Under the pieces are notes generated by a model that saw nothing but the letters and a program-made list of their open reading frames with translations, was not told the DNA's origin and did not search any database. DNA of 64,000 nt. Origin: UASB124 sp041662445. Lineage in GTDB: Bacteria > Babelota > Babeliae > Babelales > RVW-14. The DNA lies in assembly GCA_041662445.1 (NCBI GenBank), contig JBAZSL010000006.1:1-64000 (forward strand), read 5' to 3'. The translations under genes and the position numbers were made by a program. Below are positions 59,282 through 64,000 of the stretch, piece by piece (positions within the stretch are counted from its first letter, which is position 1; each line of letters begins with the position of its first letter).

Positions 59282-59764
59282 TTAAAATTTCCCCTGCTTT
59301 AACAATTTAAAAGACCCTTCTTTGAGTGAGCCAGGCCCGACGATGTTGGCTATCATATCTTTTATTGCATTATTAACTGCCACTCTTAAATCTTTGGAGT
59401 CTACGCCTACCCCAAGAAGCGCTATTGTTGTTCCCAGTTGGTCTGCATGTGCCGACAATCCGCTGACTATTGCAAAAACCCCGTGCGATATTGTGAAGTC
59501 GCCGGTGTAGATTGATGGATAGCGTATTGAGACTGAGCAGATTTGTCCTTGTTCGATGCACCATCGTATCAAATTTTGTTGAACAGACGCTTCGAGCTTG
59601 TCCAGGGCAACAAGTCCTTTATCGGAGTTGTGTGAAAAATTAAATGCTGATTGATTTGGTAAACCTTGTTTATCATAAGCAACAGCAAATGCAAAAACGG
59701 CATCCAATTTGGAGAACGTTACTACCATAAGACACATACCAAGCAACATGATAAGTTTTTTCAT
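59282..59764 (-). CDS. Small exported protein of unknown function
   Basis: 160 residues. The signal peptide (MKKLIMLLGMCLMVVTF) is followed by an alpha/beta-looking sequence (FAFAVAYDKQGLPNQSAFNF, GLVALDKLEASVQQNLIRWC) and a hydrophobic glycine-rich segment (about 105-125). The KLLKQGKF end is basic. No domain recognised. It has its own terminator and a 469-base region upstream. Confidence 0.7.
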   Translation of the reverse strand: MKKLIMLLGMCLMVVTFSKLDAVFAFAVAYDKQGLPNQSAFNFSHNSDKGLVALDKLEASVQQNLIRWCIEQGQICSVSIRYPSIYTGDFTISHGVFAIVSGLSAHADQLGTTIALLGVGVDSKDLRVAVNNAIKDMIANIVGPGSLKEGSFKLLKQGKF

Positions 59765-60233
59765 AGAATATCTCCCTTTTGTTTAGATTTTTTTCTGAGA
59801 CGGTGTTATGAGGTGTCCTCCTTTCACTAGGTTTTTGTTTGTGTTTTCTTTGTAAGATGCGTTTAATCGTCGCATCCAAACGAACATCGTCAAAAATAAC
59901 AACAAAAATTTTCTAGCATGTCAACAAAATGACGCATACAAGTTTATGAGCTTTTTGGGGAATTATAAGATGAATAATTGATAGATGATGAAAATAAAGA
60001 TTGTAGCTTTACGCTCCGTTAACTCCCATTAACCTTCTATTCGATGAATCTTTGGTTGGTACTAAACCAGGCCAAAAGGTTTTGATATTTTCGTATAAAT
60101 TCTTGGATGTAGGCGCAGCGGAAATTGTGTGATGCGTGTGAATCGAGGAGTTGAATAAGATTTTGACTCCCCCCAAAAAACAAGCTTGCCGTGTCGAAAT
60201 TCGTTACATCGAATAAAGACGGGTCCCTAAAAA
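59765..60233. other. 469-base stretch, mostly without a convincing gene
   Basis: AT-rich with T-runs next to the 59764 start. The right part (60037-60258) contains a small minus-strand frame listed separately. No RNA gene, strong hairpin or repeat was noticed; promoters of the 59764 gene must lie here but none stands out. Confidence 0.5.
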
Positions 60234-60258
60234 CTATCTCTTTACGGAACATTTCCAA
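60037..60258 (-). CDS. Possible small protein, uncertain
   Basis: 73 residues, starting inside the end of the 60234-60602 lipoprotein gene (25-base overlap), so it could be translationally coupled. Composition (FDTASLFFGGSQNLIQLLD, FIRKYQNLLAWF) is not obviously spurious, but there is no signal peptide or recognised domain, and no good ribosome site. It may be a decayed C-terminal fragment. Confidence 0.25.
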   Translation of the reverse strand: MEMFRKEIVFRDPSLFDVTNFDTASLFFGGSQNLIQLLDSHASHNFRCAYIQEFIRKYQNLLAWFSTNQRFIE

Positions 60259-60602
60259 CTGATGGCGCGATCGTCCATAAAAAACACTTCGATTTTATCG
60301 TAAGCCTCCCAGCTTCTTTCTGTTCCAAATCCTGACAAACCACCAGAATCCCACTTAGTTACATAACCATCTTTTGATGTACGTGTGCCATAACTCTTGT
60401 GGTACTGATAAACCTTAAGTGTGCCAATGTTTTGAATGCTTTGAGGCGCGCCTAATTCCAGTGCAACTTCTTCTTCTGAACACCCCATAAGATTGGTGCA
60501 CGTGCGTTCGATCGATTTTTTAGCCGCACGTTCTTGTTGCGCGGCACAGCCGACAAGTAATGGTAGACAGAGCAGTAAAAAGAATGCTTTATTTTTTATC
60601 AT
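60234..60602 (-). CDS. Small outer-membrane-type lipoprotein, BamE/SmpA-like
   Basis: 122 residues. The signal peptide has lipobox LLVGC (Cys at about 19). The mature part has GCSEEEVALELGAPQSIQNI, then KVYQYHKSYGTR and YDKIEVFFMDDRAISWKCSVKR, the 'G-x-S-x-x-E-V-x-x-x-L-G-x-P' helix plus strands typical of BamE/SmpA/OmlA-like folds. BamE belongs to the beta-barrel assembly machine, but many unrelated lipoproteins share the fold, so no gene symbol is given. Confidence 0.75.
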   Translation of the reverse strand: MIKNKAFFLLLCLPLLVGCAAQQERAAKKSIERTCTNLMGCSEEEVALELGAPQSIQNIGTLKVYQYHKSYGTRTSKDGYVTKWDSGGLSGFGTERSWEAYDKIEVFFMDDRAISWKCSVKR

Positions 60603-60702
60603 AGATACCCTAATTTCAACAAACTGAAATGCAATCAGATAAGTCTACATGAGTAGAGATTAGATTCAAACGCAGAGCAAGGTTCAAATAGAAATTGTTT
60701 TG

Positions 60703-61587
60703 CTATGCTGTTTCTTGCGATTGGGGTTCTGGGAGATAAATATTTATATTGTACGGCATCTGTATTTGATAAAGCCAATCATCCTCTGTTGTAACGCAGG
60801 TATGGCATTCTGGACATATGGGGTAAAGTCGAATCCCGGTTGGTAGCAAATCGATGATGTTTTCGTGAAATGCCGCTGCAAGACAACGTGGATGGAAAAA
60901 ATGTTTACATTTGAAGAATATAAGCTGAGATGATACAACCATATGCATTGATTTTGTATCTACGTAAAAAACAGTGTGACGACAGCTTTTTGCATTACTG
61001 CAGTGACCTTTTTCTCGCTGGGGACAGAACGTATCTTGTGGTTGGATGAGATTTTTGCGATTGAGAAGAAAGTAAATAATAAGAGCTTCTTTTTTAAAAA
61101 TAGCGTTGATGGCACTGGAAAAGTCTGAAGTTACCGCGTGTGTCACACGAACAAACCATTCATGATCATAGAATTCCGCATCTTTCAATTTATGCCCCTG
61201 AATTATCAACATAGTAAACCCTTTACTGCGCATGAGTGTTATGGTGATCACGACGTTGGTGAAAACATTAACTACCGCACCATACTCATCGGTTACCTGC
61301 TCAAAAAAATTATAAGCAACTACCTGCTTCTCTTGATTTTCTGAATGAGCTATGTAGGTAAAATTAAAGCATCCGCCCAATATGGGAACATTTTTAGGTA
61401 GATTATCAACAAGAGGAGTGAGTAATTTGAGAGCTTCTCCTCGTTTTCGCTTTTTTTGCGGTTTTTGAGTGGGTGCTTTGGACGGTTGTGTCTCATTTTT
61501 GACGTCATCTACGCTCATAGGAAAAATGCGTGGAAGTGATACGAGTGAAAATATAAGCGCAAAAAATATTAAAAATATTTTTTTCAT
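60703..61587 (-). CDS. Exported RING-like protein, paralogue of the 2701-3546 gene
   Basis: 294 residues. ATG 61587 opens the signal peptide (MKKIFLIFFALIFSLVSL, junction IFPM). A basic PQKKRKRGEAL block follows, then VPILGGCFNFTYIAH, a helix INAIFKKEALIIYFLLN, then CPQREKGHC, the CKHFFHPRC half-finger and CPEC (about 190-275). The CxHxxHxxC and CPxC spacing is RING-like and here, unlike its paralogue at 2701, complete on that side. Cytosolic delivery to a host is inferred only. Confidence 0.82.
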   Translation of the reverse strand: MKKIFLIFFALIFSLVSLPRIFPMSVDDVKNETQPSKAPTQKPQKKRKRGEALKLLTPLVDNLPKNVPILGGCFNFTYIAHSENQEKQVVAYNFFEQVTDEYGAVVNVFTNVVITITLMRSKGFTMLIIQGHKLKDAEFYDHEWFVRVTHAVTSDFSSAINAIFKKEALIIYFLLNRKNLIQPQDTFCPQREKGHCSNAKSCRHTVFYVDTKSMHMVVSSQLIFFKCKHFFHPRCLAAAFHENIIDLLPTGIRLYPICPECHTCVTTEDDWLYQIQMPYNINIYLPEPQSQETA

Positions 61588-61622
61588 AGCCAACCTCATG
61601 GCAAACCCTTTTTTTAACTCGA

Positions 61623-63950
61623 TTAACTTTCTGTTGTGTGCAATTCCATCTGCTTTTTGAGCGCTTCAGAGGTTGCGAAAAATTCTTCAGGTGTCATCTG
61701 CTTAAGAAAGCAAAAGCCATGTGCAGCGCGTATGCGGGGATCTTCATTGTGCACAAAATAATCGCTTCCCAAACAGGTCTTGAGTGCCGTGTATTGCTCG
61801 GCCATAATTTTTTGTGCTAGATCGCTAAACGGTCCGTCATACTCGTGGCTTGGAAATGATGCTTCACGTTGCGACCCAAAGCAGGTGATAAATGCATTTT
61901 TAAGCGTGGCAAATGAGTTGAGTGACACCGGGACAAAGATAGTGGTATGTGCAGGATGAAAACGATACCAGACATTGCGATAACCAATTATTTTCAGATT
62001 TTTTTTATTGCTGCGTGACACATGGTAGTGGAGTGCCTGTGCAACGGCTTGAAGTACTTTGTAATGGGTATCTGGACCGCTTGCTTCAGGATCCATTGCC
62101 ACGGTGATGATATCGGGATCAATTTTTTCGAGCAGATTAATGATAGGTTTTGCATCGCGTTCAAATTCTGGTGGTTGTGTAAAAATATCGCCGGTATAAA
62201 AGCCAAGGCGTAGATGGAATACATGCTCGCGCCCAAATCCAAAATGCGCCCAGAGTAATTCCTCTTCCCATTCTCTGATCATGCCCTTAAGTGTTTGTAC
62301 AAGTGTTGTGTCTTTTTTGCCTGGATAACTATTGAGGAAATAATTTTTGAGCTGTTCAAGCTCGTGAGCAATCACCGTACTATCGTGGGTAGCAAAAAGA
62401 GTATAAAGATCGCTTAAGAGTCGTGATGCATGGACTTCTTGTTGTCGGTACTGATCTCGCTGGGCGGTTGCATCAAGATATTTGTACACCGTTGAATACT
62501 TGTCATCATCATGTGACGCATTGAGCGTTGGCAGTATGTGTTGGAGCTTGGTGATGAGTGCAAGCACGTAATTGTTGGATACCGAGGTAAAACCACTCGT
62601 CATCGTTGCAAAGTAATGCGCATTATCGTGGCTGAGAAGATGTTCGATGTAAGGCAGATAGCCGAGCATGATATCGTCGTGATGCGGTGCTGTGTGAAGG
62701 AATGTTGTATTGCGTAGTGGTTCACGTCCGTGTGTAATGCGTTGTGCAAAAGTGTTACAAATGTTTTTGCACTGGGCGCTGACGTCAAATGCGACGTTTT
62801 TGGCAAGGAGGAGCGATCCAACATAATCATCTTCAAGATCGCGTTTTGTGAGCTTGCATAATGGTTTATTTTTTTCTACAGCAATATCAACAAGGACTTC
62901 ATCCGAAAGTTCCTGAGGGATGTTTTCACATTCACTGAGTCGATGATATCGGCGTTCAATGAGTTTGCACGCTGCCCCCTGGGTAAGATAAAAGCGAGCC
63001 CCTGGCAATGCCTGGAGCGCCGTAGCTGGATAGAGGACCGATGGGTCGTTTTCGACGGCGTCTTTAACAATATGTGCTTTGCTTTGGCCAGCGGCAATAA
63101 TGATGGCTGTGGCGGTTTTGTTGTGGGTAATACTGCTGAGGCCAATGGTGATGACGAGGCGTTGCCGGGCCAGTTCCATCCCTCCAAGGTCGGTAGCCGC
63201 GCTTGCTGCTGTTTCGTAATTGATAGGAATAAGCCGTGTTGTGCTCAGGTGATCCGATCCACGAATATTAAATCCTATATGACCGTCTGGGCCAATACCA
63301 CCCAAAAAGAAACCGATGCCCCCACAGTCACGAATTTTTGTTTCGTATTCCATAGCAGCTTGGTCTGCGGCAATAAGTGCATCAAATTGGCGGCGTTCAA
63401 GTTCGGTAGTGGGGCGTCGAAAGCGTAAAGAGACATCAACGTGGCCAGTGGGGAATATGTCTCCCAAATTTTTACCTGCTTGAATGCCGGTGGTCCAGGT
63501 ATTCATGAGAAGAGCTTTGACAGGGTCGAGGCCAAAATCTCTGAAATAGAAATGATTAATGTAATGTGCAAAACTGTTTTCGTGCGATGGATCCATGGGA
63601 AAAAATTCATCGATTTGTACAAATCGATATGAGCGCATATCCGGTTTTTTGAGCGGATCCAACCCCCAGGTAGCAAGTTCACGTTGAGCGTCGGTGCTTG
63701 ACCATTGGTTGAGAAAAAACAGGGTCCATTTGATGAAATATTCAGGAGTTTTACCCGTTGGAAGCGCAATCACGCCTCCGGGGTTAAGTTGTAACCATTC
63801 CAAAAATCGCAACGCAATGATTTTCCCCAAACTTGGGAAATCTTGTACTTCAATAATGCTTATTTTTTCAGTTGGTTGATAACGGATTTGGCGGTTACTC
63901 AGACGTCGTGCATTTTCTTCGACAAGCGAGAGAGAGTTGTAGGTACGCAT
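61623..63950 (-). CDS. NagB-like deaminase fused to a PIG-L deacetylase domain
   Basis: 775 residues from ATG 63950 (AAGAAAG upstream); the ATG at 63995 is an alternative start near the window end. N-terminal half (about 20-345): glucosamine-6-phosphate deaminase/isomerase fold with ALPTGKTPEYF, QIDEFFPMDPSHENSF and GGIGPDGHIGFN (catalytic Asp and His). The Glu that follows in E. coli NagB (FNEP) is Ile here (FNIRG), as I recall from related long Bacteroidetes proteins. C-terminal half (about 410-775): PIG-L/LmbE domain with TAPHHDDIMLGYLP (metal-binding PHxDD) and DPEASGPDTHY. Such fusions may deacetylate and deaminate amino sugars; actual substrate unknown. Confidence 0.85.
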   Translation of the reverse strand: MRTYNSLSLVEENARRLSNRQIRYQPTEKISIIEVQDFPSLGKIIALRFLEWLQLNPGGVIALPTGKTPEYFIKWTLFFLNQWSSTDAQRELATWGLDPLKKPDMRSYRFVQIDEFFPMDPSHENSFAHYINHFYFRDFGLDPVKALLMNTWTTGIQAGKNLGDIFPTGHVDVSLRFRRPTTELERRQFDALIAADQAAMEYETKIRDCGGIGFFLGGIGPDGHIGFNIRGSDHLSTTRLIPINYETAASAATDLGGMELARQRLVITIGLSSITHNKTATAIIIAAGQSKAHIVKDAVENDPSVLYPATALQALPGARFYLTQGAACKLIERRYHRLSECENIPQELSDEVLVDIAVEKNKPLCKLTKRDLEDDYVGSLLLAKNVAFDVSAQCKNICNTFAQRITHGREPLRNTTFLHTAPHHDDIMLGYLPYIEHLLSHDNAHYFATMTSGFTSVSNNYVLALITKLQHILPTLNASHDDDKYSTVYKYLDATAQRDQYRQQEVHASRLLSDLYTLFATHDSTVIAHELEQLKNYFLNSYPGKKDTTLVQTLKGMIREWEEELLWAHFGFGREHVFHLRLGFYTGDIFTQPPEFERDAKPIINLLEKIDPDIITVAMDPEASGPDTHYKVLQAVAQALHYHVSRSNKKNLKIIGYRNVWYRFHPAHTTIFVPVSLNSFATLKNAFITCFGSQREASFPSHEYDGPFSDLAQKIMAEQYTALKTCLGSDYFVHNEDPRIRAAHGFCFLKQMTPEEFFATSEALKKQMELHTTES

Positions 63951-64000
63951 AAGTGTGACTTTCTTATATTCAATCAAAACGTTATACAGTGCCATGCTTC

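Overview
The window looks like a piece of the chromosome of a host-dependent Gram-negative bacterium, most plausibly Candidatus Dependentiae/TM6 (order Babeliales). This is inferred from gene content; there is no rRNA here. The evidence is: (i) at least eighteen predicted exported proteins, many with ankyrin repeats or RING-like zinc fingers, a repertoire known from the amoeba parasite Babela massiliensis; (ii) a diderm envelope (secretin, lipoproteins, KdsD, a barrel-like protein); (iii) dense packing, with ATGA start/stop overlaps and convergent genes overlapping by 4-14 bases; (iv) housekeeping operons broken into small groups. The genes are bacterial and AT-rich, and no IS transposase, phage or CRISPR array is visible.

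Layout. 1-4226: exported ankyrin/RING-H2 proteins, a DUF4160-DUF2442 pair and a decayed RING tail. 4297-6564: topA. 6813-14388: one long operon (membrane protein, plsC, batABCDE, zinc-ribbon lipoprotein). 14533-15637: a small glycine-zipper lipoprotein and sufC. 15645-19052 (minus): tadA-dksA-like-tRNA-Thr, then rpsI-glmS from their own strong promoter. 19207-21660: gyrB. 21748-24092: two ankyrin proteins flanking a type IV pilin. 24089-26557 (minus): rpsU-rbfA-kdsD-pilD. 26655-28169: a surface protein. 28330-33681: photolyase, then mnmG-sufB-sufD. 33668-39666: an exported HD hydrolase, an unknown exported protein and three tandem ankyrin paralogues with a shared regulatory cassette. 39713-44137 (minus): pilQ, a pilO-pilP-like fusion, pilB. 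44413-47774: ftsQ-like, ftsA, ftsZ. 47769-49978: tsaC, mutY-like, pgeF. 50127-56664: a head-to-tail array of eight exported small proteins, most ending in RING-like zinc sites. 56712-63950 (minus): HAD lipoprotein, exported metallopeptidase, small secreted proteins, another RING-like protein and a NagB/PIG-L fusion.

How it fits together. Housekeeping genes (topology, tRNA modification, Fe-S assembly, division, ribosome) are interleaved with a secreted arsenal. The most novel material is: the exported RING-like family, including the 50-56.7 kb array and relatives at 2.7 and 60.7 kb; a recurrent small-residue/Met junction at the predicted signal-peptide cleavage site; and the three-gene ankyrin family at 36-39.7 kb, whose promoters carry a co-varying palindrome and whose leaders have been invaded by a MITE-like repeat. 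All functional statements about effectors are inference.
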